From Stigmatella aurantiaca DW4/3-1 (GTDB taxonomy: Bacteria; Myxococcota; Myxococcia; Myxococcales; Myxococcaceae), in NCBI RefSeq assembly GCF_000165485.1, contig NC_014623.1, forward strand, positions 6,218,893 to 6,282,892: a stretch of 64,000 bases of DNA, written 5' to 3'. The notes under the pieces were generated by a model that was not told where the DNA came from, made no database searches, and saw only the letters and a list, made by a program, of their open reading frames with translations. The position numbers and the translations under genes were made by a program. How positions within the stretch are numbered: position 1 is the stretch's first letter; the number at the start of each line of letters is the position of its first letter. Positions 41,541 through 48,702 of this stretch are shown here, piece by piece.

Positions 41541-42068
41541 CTAGAGCTCTTCGAAGGTGACGTGCGAGTTGGTGTAGACGCAGATGTCCGCGGCGATCGC
41601 CATGGCGTGCGTGGCGATCTCCCGGGCGGAGAGGCTGGTGTGGGCCTGGAGGGCGCGCGCGGCGGACAGCGCGTAGTGGCCCCCGCTGCCCACGGCGGCG
41701 ATGCCGTGGTCGGGCTCGATGACGTCGCCCGCGCCGGAGAGGATGAAGGTCTTCTCCCGGTCCGCGACGATGAGCAGGGCCTCCAAGCGGCGCAGGAAGC
41801 GGTCGGTGCGCCAGTCCTTCCCCAACTCCACGCAGGCGCGGGCGAGGTTCTTCTGGTGCTCCTTGAGCTTGGCCTCGAAGCGCTCGAAGAGGGTGAAGGC
41901 ATCGGCGGTGCTGCCGGCGAACCCGGCGAGGACGTTGCCCTCACCGATGCGGCGCACCTTCTTGGCCGTGTTCTTCATGATGGTCTTGTCGAGGCTGACC
42001 TGCCCATCACCCGCGATGACGACTTTCCCCTCGCGGCGCACGCAAAGGATGGTGGTGCCATGGAACAT
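41541..42068 (-). CDS. hslV: ATP-dependent protease peptidase subunit HslV
   Basis: 175 residues. Proteasome-like Thr peptidase: the precursor MFHG is removed to expose the catalytic Thr of TTILCVRR. It shows [13 protein letters not shown] and the [14 protein letters not shown] motif. It is upstream of and co-transcribed with hslU; divergent from the CAP-domain gene across 136 bp. Confidence 0.97.
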   Translation of the reverse strand: MFHGTTILCVRREGKVVIAGDGQVSLDKTIMKNTAKKVRRIGEGNVLAGFAGSTADAFTLFERFEAKLKEHQKNLARACVELGKDWRTDRFLRRLEALLIVADREKTFILSGAGDVIEPDHGIAAVGSGGHYALSAARALQAHTSLSAREIATHAMAIAADICVYTNSHVTFEEL

Positions 42069-42204
42069 GAGAACGTCTTTAACAAGGCGAGGGCCGGGTT
42101 TCCAAGGAAGACCGCCCGGCTGTCCGCCCTCTTACTTTCGCTACTTGGAAGGGACAGCTTCGCTTGGGCGTGATTTCCGGACGGCCCATGAGAATGATGC
42201 AGCC

Positions 42205-42810
42205 ATGCGCCTCCACCTCCCCCGCTCCCTGCCCCTGACTTGCTTCCTCGGATGCCTTGCAGCATGCGGAGCAAGCGCGAAGGAGAAGCGTCCGGAAGCC
42301 ACCGTCACCCAGAAGGCCCGGCCCGCGCCCGCGCCGCGAAGCAGTCCGCCGCCCAACGCCTTCGCGCGGGACATGCTCGACACGCACAACCAGTCTCGGG
42401 CCGCCGCCCGGCCAACGCCCAAGCCCGCGCTCCCCGCGCTCCAGTGGTCCGCGGAGGCCACGAAGAAGGCGGAGTCCTGGGCGAAGCAGTGCACGTTCGA
42501 GCACAACCCGAACCGGGGGAACTTCGGCGAGAACCTGGCGGCGGCGACGCCGGGTGCGTGGAAGACCCCGGAGGTGGTGAAGAGCTGGAACGACGAGGCC
42601 GCCGACTATGATCTCGGCCAGAACACCTGCGCCAAGGGCAAGATGTGCGGCCACTACACGCAGGTGGTCTGGCGGAACACCACCCACGTGGGCTGCGCGA
42701 AGCACACGTGCACGAAGAACTCACCGTTCGGCAAGGACTTCCCCACCTGGGACTTCTGGGTGTGCAACTACGCCCCCCCGGGCAACGTGGTGGGCCAGAA
42801 GCCGTACTGA
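42205..42810 (+). CDS. CAP/SCP-domain lipoprotein
   Basis: 201 residues from the ATG at 42205. A lipobox (FLGCLAAC) precedes a Pro/Ala linker and a CAP domain (about 55-200) of the pathogenesis-related/SCP type: DTHNQSRAA, a His-Glu pair in FEHNPNRGNFGENLA, and GHYTQVVWRNTTHVGCA (CAP signature) with several Cys. CAP proteins bind sterols or lipids or are surface effectors; the function here is unknown. It ends 215 bp before the lipoprotein toxin candidate. Confidence 0.88.
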   Translation: MRLHLPRSLPLTCFLGCLAACGASAKEKRPEATVTQKARPAPAPRSSPPPNAFARDMLDTHNQSRAAARPTPKPALPALQWSAEATKKAESWAKQCTFEHNPNRGNFGENLAAATPGAWKTPEVVKSWNDEAADYDLGQNTCAKGKMCGHYTQVVWRNTTHVGCAKHTCTKNSPFGKDFPTWDFWVCNYAPPGNVVGQKPY

Positions 42811-43024
42811 GGCCAACGGTGAGCTGGTGATTGGAGAAGGTCCCAACATCTGCCTTTGGTGCTTTCGCTACCCGGGACTGGACATCATTGAACTAGGCAA
42901 TCTCTCCAGCGAAATGTGTCACATGGTGAGCTTCACTTCCTGCCTTGTGGATCCTTCGCTCCGCGCACCACTCCAGGAGCATCCGAATTTCTTGAACGAT
43001 CTGGGATGACCTTTTCGTAGACTG

Positions 43025-44350
43025 ATGCCCCCTCGATCTGGAAAGCGTCTCATGGCAACCCGTTTGGGCGTCACGATGCTGCTCCTCGCCCTGCTCAATG
43101 CATGCGCCACACCGCGCCTGGTGCGCCTCGACACAGGGCAAGGTACGCCCCTGGAATACAGGCCGCCCTCCTCGAACAAATCCGTGACGGTGGACGCGGA
43201 AGTATTTGAGGACGCCTTGGGGCAGTTGGTGCTGAACGTGCCCCTGACGCTCCGTGCTTCCCACCAAGGCTGGATGGTGCGCGTCTCCCACACCGGCAAC
43301 GACGCAGACACCCGATGGCTGCGCCTGATGCGCAAAAGTTTCGGCGGCCTCTGCGAGCCGGGCCAGCGCAGGGACAACTGCCTGTCTCCGCTCGACGACG
43401 GGATGGGCCTGGGCGAGTGGGGCAAGTTGGGCATCGCTCTGGGGCTGTCGCTTGACCCCCTCAAGGAGAGCATCGCCAGGGCAGTAGAGAAGACCCTGGC
43501 CCCCCAGCTCTTTTACACCGTCATCGCCACGGGCCTCGTCACCTGGGCCGTCCTGGCAGCAAATCCCGAGCCGGTGTTCACCAAGGCGGCAGCCATCGTC
43601 TCAGCGGTCCTGCTCATCTACCTGGGAATGGAAACCTTCCTGGAGATAGTGGACGCGAGCCGGGAGTTGAAGTGGGCCACGGACCGGGCCACGACCTGGG
43701 GAGAGTTGGAACAGGCTGGCCAGCGCTTCGCCCACCGGGCGGGACCGGAGGTGGCGCGCGTCTTCGTCCTCGCGGTCACCCTGGTGGTGAGTCATGGCAT
43801 GACCGGGGGTTCCGCATGGCTGGCTTCACGGGTATCGATGCTGCCCAGCTTCACGGAGGCAACAGCGGCAGGAGCCTCACGGGTAGGTATCCATCTGGCA
43901 AACGTGGGCCAAGTGAGCAAGGTAGCTGTCATAGGGAGTACCGTCGTCATCTCCCTGCCTGCCACGGCGGTCTCCATGGCAGCCCAAAGCCTAGGAGGAG
44001 GAACCACAACGGGAGTGGGTCCTGTCGGCTTCAGGTCTTGGGGCTCATTCAGCGGTCTCAAGAGTGCCTTGGGTTCAGCGGGACAAGGCAAACAGTGGCA
44101 TCACATCGTCGAACAGACGCCAAGCAATGTGAAGCGGTTCGGGCCCCATTCTCTTCACAATACCGAGAACGTCATTCCCCTGGATCAAACAATCCACACC
44201 CGCCTCAGCGCGCTCTACTCGTCGATTCGGTGGAATGTCACCGGCTCGAACAATCTGACAGTGCGACAATGGTTGAGCACCCAGTCATACGAGGCCCAAC
44301 GCAAGTTTGGGCTTTTGGCGATTGAGAACGTCTCGAAGGGATTCTGGTAA
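43025..44350 (+). CDS. lipoprotein polymorphic-toxin candidate with C-terminal HNH-type nuclease domain (SitA-like)
   Basis: 441 residues. The lipobox is LLNAC (Cys 27); an internal ATG at 43052 is an alternative start. The middle has two hydrophobic helices (about 160-205) and a long Ala/Gly-rich region with further hydrophobic stretches. The last 110 residues carry WHHIVEQ, then LHNTENVIPLD and a downstream His (TIHTRLS), the His-His/Asn/His pattern of HNH/Endo VII-type toxin domains. Gene order (lipoprotein toxin then a small coupled gene) matches the SitA/SitI toxins that Myxococcus passes by outer-membrane exchange. Family placement is by pattern, not alignment. Confidence 0.75.
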   Translation: MPPRSGKRLMATRLGVTMLLLALLNACATPRLVRLDTGQGTPLEYRPPSSNKSVTVDAEVFEDALGQLVLNVPLTLRASHQGWMVRVSHTGNDADTRWLRLMRKSFGGLCEPGQRRDNCLSPLDDGMGLGEWGKLGIALGLSLDPLKESIARAVEKTLAPQLFYTVIATGLVTWAVLAANPEPVFTKAAAIVSAVLLIYLGMETFLEIVDASRELKWATDRATTWGELEQAGQRFAHRAGPEVARVFVLAVTLVVSHGMTGGSAWLASRVSMLPSFTEATAAGASRVGIHLANVGQVSKVAVIGSTVVISLPATAVSMAAQSLGGGTTTGVGPVGFRSWGSFSGLKSALGSAGQGKQWHHIVEQTPSNVKRFGPHSLHNTENVIPLDQTIHTRLSALYSSIRWNVTGSNNLTVRQWLSTQSYEAQRKFGLLAIENVSKGFW

Positions 44351-44700
44351 TGAAGTTAGAGGAACTCGTCGAAGAGTTCGCAGAGAACGTTGCTGCGCAG
44401 TCCGATGCCATCTGGAGGGGAGACGCCAAGACAGGGAACAAGCATGCGAGGAGATACAGCGCCGCGTTCGATAAGCTCCGGACTCACGGAGATGCCGGAC
44501 GCGATGCACTTGCTGTTCTTCTAAGACACCCGCGCATGGACGTCAGGGTCACCGCTGCGGCCAGCCTGCTCCGCCACCGAACAGCAGAGGCCAAGGCGGT
44601 TCTAGAAGAGGCTGCCAAGGGCGAGGGGATGGTGCCATTCGAGGCGCAGCAAGCCTTGCAACGGTGGGAGGACGGAACCTGGGCCTTGGATCCAGCATGA
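44350..44700 (+). CDS. DUF2019-like protein, probable immunity to the upstream nuclease
   Basis: 116 residues. Its ATG overlaps the toxin stop (TAATG), the tightest possible translational coupling. The sequence (LVEEFAENVAAQSDAIWRGD, then a HEAT-like helix pair with HPRMDVRVTAAASLLRH and FEAQQALQRWEDGTWALDP) fits DUF2019, small helical-repeat proteins found next to toxins. No signal peptide, so it should act in the cytoplasm, where a nuclease would attack DNA or RNA. The stop lies 10 bp from the convergent tail copy 3 gene. Confidence 0.75.
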   Translation: MKLEELVEEFAENVAAQSDAIWRGDAKTGNKHARRYSAAFDKLRTHGDAGRDALAVLLRHPRMDVRVTAAASLLRHRTAEAKAVLEEAAKGEGMVPFEAQQALQRWEDGTWALDPA

Positions 44701-44710
44701 CCCTACGCAC

Positions 44711-45217
44711 TCACTGTCCGTCCGAAGTATTGGGGCGCTCGGGAGCAATCACTGGCACGTAGCAGAATCCTTTCCACTCGTACCCCTCGCTACCACAAGG
44801 TGGCGATACCGTTCCGACCTGAACCCAGCAAGCCTTGCTGACTTCCACTTCCCACTTCGGACGGCAGGGTGCTCGCTTCTGCCCCTTGAGGGGCCCTTTG
44901 GGCATATCCAGCGACACAACCTGCCCGGAGTTCCCAGGCTCGACATCATCCCATCTTGATACGGGTGCGTTTTCCACAGCAGCGTCTGCCAATCCCACCC
45001 TTGCCACATCACCCATTTCCGCGTCAGTTCGCGATCCCCAGAAGCCCTCAGTAAAATGATCTGTAGAGAGAGAACCCAAGGCACAGGCGAAGAGGATAAC
45101 TTTCACAGGCACAGTCGAACTCAGCCCACGCCAACTTTCCACTGCACCCCGCAGCGGAAGAGCCGTCTCCGCCCCTACATTCGCAGCCATCGGCTGGTGA
45201 ACCGAGCTATTGGCCAT
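44711..45217 (-). CDS. kinase-less tail copy 3 of the adjacent Ser/Thr kinase
   Basis: 168 residues. The ATG at 45217 overlaps the end of copy 2 by 11 bp. Its N-terminal 60 residues are diverged from the kinase tail (ETALPLRGAVESWRGLSST, hydrophobic helix VKVILFACALGSL). From VARVGLADAAVE onward it resumes the conserved tail and ends with the identical ERPNTSDGQ. The 20-residue segment after ADAAVE differs from both other copies. Predicted as a single-helix membrane protein with an exterior Cys-containing domain and no kinase domain. Confidence 0.7.
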   Translation of the reverse strand: MANSSVHQPMAANVGAETALPLRGAVESWRGLSSTVPVKVILFACALGSLSTDHFTEGFWGSRTDAEMGDVARVGLADAAVENAPVSRWDDVEPGNSGQVVSLDMPKGPLKGQKRAPCRPKWEVEVSKACWVQVGTVSPPCGSEGYEWKGFCYVPVIAPERPNTSDGQ

Positions 45218-45794
45218 CTGAGGTATTGGGTCGTTCTGGGGCAACAACCGGCATATAGCAAAACCCCTTCCATTCGTAACCTTCGGCTCCACAGGGAGGA
45301 GATACCGTCCCGACTTGGCTCCAGCATGCTTTATTAACTTCCACTTCCCATCTCGGACGGCACGGAGGCCTTTTCTGTCCTTTGAGCGGGCCCTTGGGCA
45401 TGTCGAGTGCCACAGCATGCCAGGATGAACCGGAAGTACCGTGTCCAATCATAAAGGTGGGAGAAACTTCGACTGCGGCATCCGCCAGCCCGACCCTTCC
45501 TGCATCTTCCAACCCCGCATCCGGTTGGAGTTTCCAAGAGCCATCCGGAATGTATCGCGCGGACACAGCCACCAACAGGTAGGCCAGCACCACCACACCC
45601 GCCGGAACCACCAAGGCCAGCCCACGCCACCTCGGCGCCCCCGTGGAACGCACCGGCACACGCACCGTTGGCGCCGAGTGCGCCACCCCTCCCTGCAACG
45701 GAAGGTCCTCCTCTGCCCCTCCTCTCTGCGCAACACGCTCCAGCGCTTGCCCCAGGCCATCGGGCGACGCTGCTTCCGTGGTAGTGCTCAACAT
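45207..45794 (-). CDS. kinase-less tail copy 2 of the adjacent Ser/Thr kinase
   Basis: 195 residues. The ATG at 45794 overlaps the kinase stop (TAATG). It keeps the kinase N-terminal EAASPDGLG and then jumps directly to QALERVAQRGG, skipping the whole kinase domain; the junction has a 5-bp microhomology (45751-45755). Membrane helix and exterior tail follow (VPAGVVVLAYLLVAVSARYI; CRPRWEVEVNKACWSQVG). 260 bp (45496-45755) are identical to the kinase gene, so the copy is recent or homogenised. Confidence 0.75.
   Translation of the reverse strand: MLSTTTEAASPDGLGQALERVAQRGGAEEDLPLQGGVAHSAPTVRVPVRSTGAPRWRGLALVVPAGVVVLAYLLVAVSARYIPDGSWKLQPDAGLEDAGRVGLADAAVEVSPTFMIGHGTSGSSWHAVALDMPKGPLKGQKRPPCRPRWEVEVNKACWSQVGTVSPPCGAEGYEWKGFCYMPVVAPERPNTSDGQ
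45496..45755 (-). repeat. 260-bp perfect direct repeat of the kinase C-terminal coding segment (copy 2)
   Basis: Identical base for base to 46083-46342, offset 587 bp, by direct reading. The repeat covers the juxtamembrane linker, membrane helix and first exterior residues. It ends at the CCCAG junction, after which copy 2 matches the kinase start region instead. Confidence 0.9.
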
Positions 45795-47185
45795 TACTGT
45801 CCGTCCGAAGTATTGGGACGCTCGGGAGCAATCACTGGCACGTAACAAAAACCCTTCCACTCATACCAATCGTTTCCACACGGTGGCGACGCGGTTCCTA
45901 CCTGCACCCAGCAAGCCTTGCTGACCTCCACTTCCCACTTTGGACGGCAGGGCGCTCGCTTTTGCCCCTTCAGAGGCCCTTTAGGCATATCAAGCGACAC
46001 CGCCTGCCAGGACTCCCCCAGTTCGACATTATCCGCCCTCGAAGCGATCGCGGTTTCGACCGCGGCATCCGCCAGCCCGACTCTTCCTGCATCTTCCAAC
46101 CCCGCATCCGGTTGGAGTTTCCAAGAGCCATCCGGAATGTATCGCGCGGACACAGCCACCAACAGGTAGGCCAGCACCACCACACCCGCCGGAACCACCA
46201 AGGCCAGCCCACGCCACCTCGGCGCCCCCGTGGAACGCACCGGCACACGCACCGTTGGCGCCGAGTGCGCCACCCCTCCCTGCAACGGAAGGTCCTCCTC
46301 TGCCCCTCCTCTCTGCGCAACACGCTCCAGCGCTTGCCCCAGCTCTCTCGCCCCTCCTCGCTTCTCGGGCGCATCCTCCAACATCCGCTCAATCAGCGCC
46401 GACAACTCCCGGCTCACCCGCCGGTTGAGCGCATGCGCCGGAGCCCTCATCACCCCGCCCCCCTGTCTCTTGGCTTGCTTCGCCTCCAAGTCCGTCCCAG
46501 GCGGTGGGTACTGCCCCGTCACCAGCCGATAGGCCGTCACCCCCAAGGCATACACGTCGTCCGCCGCACGGGCCTCGTACGCCTTGCCCCCCTTCCTCTG
46601 CTCCCACAGGTGCCTCAACGCCTGAGGGCTTCGGTACGGCCTCGTGCCCGGCGCCAGCGGCCCCTCCGTCAACGGCCGGGCTCCCTCGTACGAGCCGCAC
46701 CCGAAGTCCATCAACCACGCCTCCCCCACTGGCCCCACCAGGACATTGTCCCCCTTCACATCCCGGTGCAGTCCCTTCACCCCGTGCGTGGCCCCCAGCG
46801 CCTGCGCCAACTGCGCCAGCACCTGCACCACCTGCCTCGAACTTGGATTCCTCTGCCGCCCCCACTCGTACAGCCCCATCCCCTCCACCCACTCCATCAC
46901 CACGTATGGGTACGGCAGGTTCCACGGCCCTCCTTCCCACACCCCCCTCCCCACCAACTTCGGCACCCTCGGGTGGCGGATCCTCGACAGCAACTCCGCC
47001 TCTCGCTCGAACCGCTCATCCCTCGGGTGCACCGCCAGCTTCAGCGCCACCTTGGGCGCTTCCTCCTTCCCCTCCAGCGCCGCCCGGTACACCGCCCCAT
47101 ACGTCCCTCGGCCTACCCTCCCTTCCAACTTCCAGGCTCCCAGCAACGTGCCAGGTCCCAGGCCATCGGGCGACGCTGCTTCCAT
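45794..47185 (-). CDS. membrane Ser/Thr protein kinase with Cys-containing exterior tail
   Basis: 463 residues; a GGAG site precedes the ATG. Kinase domain (about 17-290): Gly loop GRGTYGAVY, VALKLA lysine, catalytic loop HRDVKGDN, DFG and GTRPYRSPQ. Linker, then a membrane helix (about 325-352). The exterior tail (about 355-463) has conserved Cys (APCRPKW, KACWVQVG, PPCG, KGFCYVPV). Likely senses an exterior signal through this tail. Divergent from a broken gene; followed by two coupled tail-only copies. Confidence 0.9.
   Translation of the reverse strand: MEAASPDGLGPGTLLGAWKLEGRVGRGTYGAVYRAALEGKEEAPKVALKLAVHPRDERFEREAELLSRIRHPRVPKLVGRGVWEGGPWNLPYPYVVMEWVEGMGLYEWGRQRNPSSRQVVQVLAQLAQALGATHGVKGLHRDVKGDNVLVGPVGEAWLMDFGCGSYEGARPLTEGPLAPGTRPYRSPQALRHLWEQRKGGKAYEARAADDVYALGVTAYRLVTGQYPPPGTDLEAKQAKRQGGGVMRAPAHALNRRVSRELSALIERMLEDAPEKRGGARELGQALERVAQRGGAEEDLPLQGGVAHSAPTVRVPVRSTGAPRWRGLALVVPAGVVVLAYLLVAVSARYIPDGSWKLQPDAGLEDAGRVGLADAAVETAIASRADNVELGESWQAVSLDMPKGPLKGQKRAPCRPKWEVEVSKACWVQVGTASPPCGNDWYEWKGFCYVPVIAPERPNTSDGQ
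46083..46342 (-). repeat. 260-bp perfect direct repeat of the kinase C-terminal coding segment (parent)
   Basis: Parent copy of the repeat at 45496-45755, inside the kinase gene. The mismatch at its left edge (46082 versus 45495) and the divergent variable segment beyond it mark the limit of identity. Confidence 0.9.
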
Positions 47186-47299
47186 GGCTCTTCTCCTGCG
47201 GCGGGCCGCTCATCTCCCCGCACCCTACGCCTTGAGTTCCCCTATGTCAGCACCCCCTCTTGGGTAGTCCTCATCCCCCCAGCGGACGTCCGTGCTACG

Positions 47300-48149
47300 G
47301 TGGCCGTCCCAGGCAAGCCGAATGAGCTCCTTCCGGAGACACCGAAGAAAGAGGTGTCCCCAGCCGAGGTCGAGAGCGCGCTCTGGGGGCTCGCCAACAT
47401 CAAGGCCGCGGCCGTGCTGCCCCGCGCGGAGTTCTGGTGGCCTCGGAAGGCATCCAGGACTTCGAGGCCTACGCCCACACACGGTATGGCGCGCTTGGCC
47501 GGGCCGATGTGATGTCAGGGGCTCACAGGGCCGCGTTCCGCGACTTCGCGCTCGCGAACAAAGACACGCTCGCGGGAAAGTCCCCCTTCACCCTCCGCCA
47601 GGAGTTCTCGGAGACGCTGGGGACGAAAACCTACTTCCGTGCCCTCAAGCTCACCCCCGAGGTGGCGGACAAGATCGTCCACGAGACCGGCATGACCAGC
47701 CGGGCGTTTCGCAGCCTGGGGCAATATGGCGATCTCGAGCAACGCATCAAGGAGGGAGGCCCGCGGATCATCGCCGGAGATCAGGCGCTCCCCAACACGG
47801 GTGACCTGGCGGCCACCCCGCTCCAGCAGGCGATGCAGGGCCACATCCGCCCGTTCAGCCGCAGTACGGACAAGTTAGCGACGGCGAGTGACAGCTCAAG
47901 GAGGGCGAGGCCTACTACCTCTTCGAGGTCAAGCTTTCCCCCCTCGATGTCGTGGACCCCTCTTTCTACAGCGATCCCTCGACCAACCCCACGGGGGTCG
48001 TCTTCGGAGGCGACAAGGCCCACCCCGTGCCTTACGACTCCAAGATCGAGGGGTCCGAGATCACCTCCATCAGCCGCATCGATCTCAACGACGAGGCGCT
48101 CCAGGATTCCCGGATGGACCTCCCATACTGGGCCGGGCCAAGTGCTTGA
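47300..48149 (+). pseudogene. frameshifted gene of unknown family, possible degenerate effector
   Basis: Coding-like sequence continues through three frames. The first runs from about 47300 (VPGKPNELLPETPKKEVS). Near 47429-47431 it shifts into the frame reading GIQDFEAYAHTRYGALGRADV, and near 47890-47892 into the frame reading KEGEAYYLFEVKLSPLD, ending at TGA 48147-48149. Both shifts are explained by single-base deletions. About 280 residues if repaired, with no signal peptide. I do not recognise the family; the HIRPFSRSTDK and YYLFEVKL stretches loosely recall ADP-ribosyltransferase folds, unproven. Sequencing error is the alternative explanation. Confidence 0.6.
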
Positions 48150-48206
48150 TTTTTCTCATCTTCTGGACACCAGGCGCTGTCCACCCCCTGGCCCTGTCCG
48201 GCAGCT

Positions 48207-48232
48207 CACAGATTTTCCGCATGATTTCCCTG
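48207..48232 (+). promoter_or_regulatory. shared upstream motif, copy C
   Basis: 26 bases reading CACAGATTTTCCGCATGATT then a C/T-rich end. It aligns with copies at 54824-54850 and 54735-54761 with one gap. It lies 41 bp upstream of the start at 48274 and points at it. Function is inferred only from position and recurrence. Confidence 0.5.
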
Positions 48233-48273
48233 CTCGCGGCCTCCTCTTGAGTGCGTGCCGCCTGGAGGACGCC

Positions 48274-48702
48274 ATGAAGAAAATCATCCATGCCATCCGG
48301 AATTACCGTCTTTTCCGGCCGATGAGTTTCGAGGAGGCCAAGGCCCTCTACCGGGTCCTCAGCGAGTCCATGGTCCGTTCGAAAGCCCAAGTCTTGATGG
48401 CAGCCTCCACGGACGAGAGCTCTCCCTTCCGGCTGAACCTTCATGCGGTCAAGACGTGCCTGACCAAGGGGAGCCTGCGGCTGCACAGCCGGTTTCTGCT
48501 CGGCAGCAAGAAGGAGCAGGTGGACATCCTCATGGGCTGCATGGACGCTCGATTCGAGAGGATGGCTCAAGCCGCCCCGAACGGGTTCATCCCCCCACCT
48601 CAGGGAGAAAACGAGGCGCAGACGCGCACGCCGATCGCGGCATCGCGCGCCGTCGGATCGCCCACGGAGATGTTCGCGATGTGCGCGCCAAAGGAGTCGT
48701 AA
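48274..48702 (+). CDS. small protein of unknown function downstream of the frameshifted gene
   Basis: 142 residues from the ATG at 48274 with a GGAGG site just upstream. A basic, helical N-terminus (MKKIIHAIRNYRLFRPMSFEE) leads into a Ser/Leu-rich middle. The last about 35 codons are antisense to the end of the convergent SUMF1 kinase gene (103-bp overlap) and read like noise, so an earlier stop may have been lost. Its position after a broken effector-like gene suggests, weakly, an orphan immunity gene. A shared motif lies 41 bp upstream. Confidence 0.5.
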   Translation: MKKIIHAIRNYRLFRPMSFEEAKALYRVLSESMVRSKAQVLMAASTDESSPFRLNLHAVKTCLTKGSLRLHSRFLLGSKKEQVDILMGCMDARFERMAQAAPNGFIPPPQGENEAQTRTPIAASRAVGSPTEMFAMCAPKES

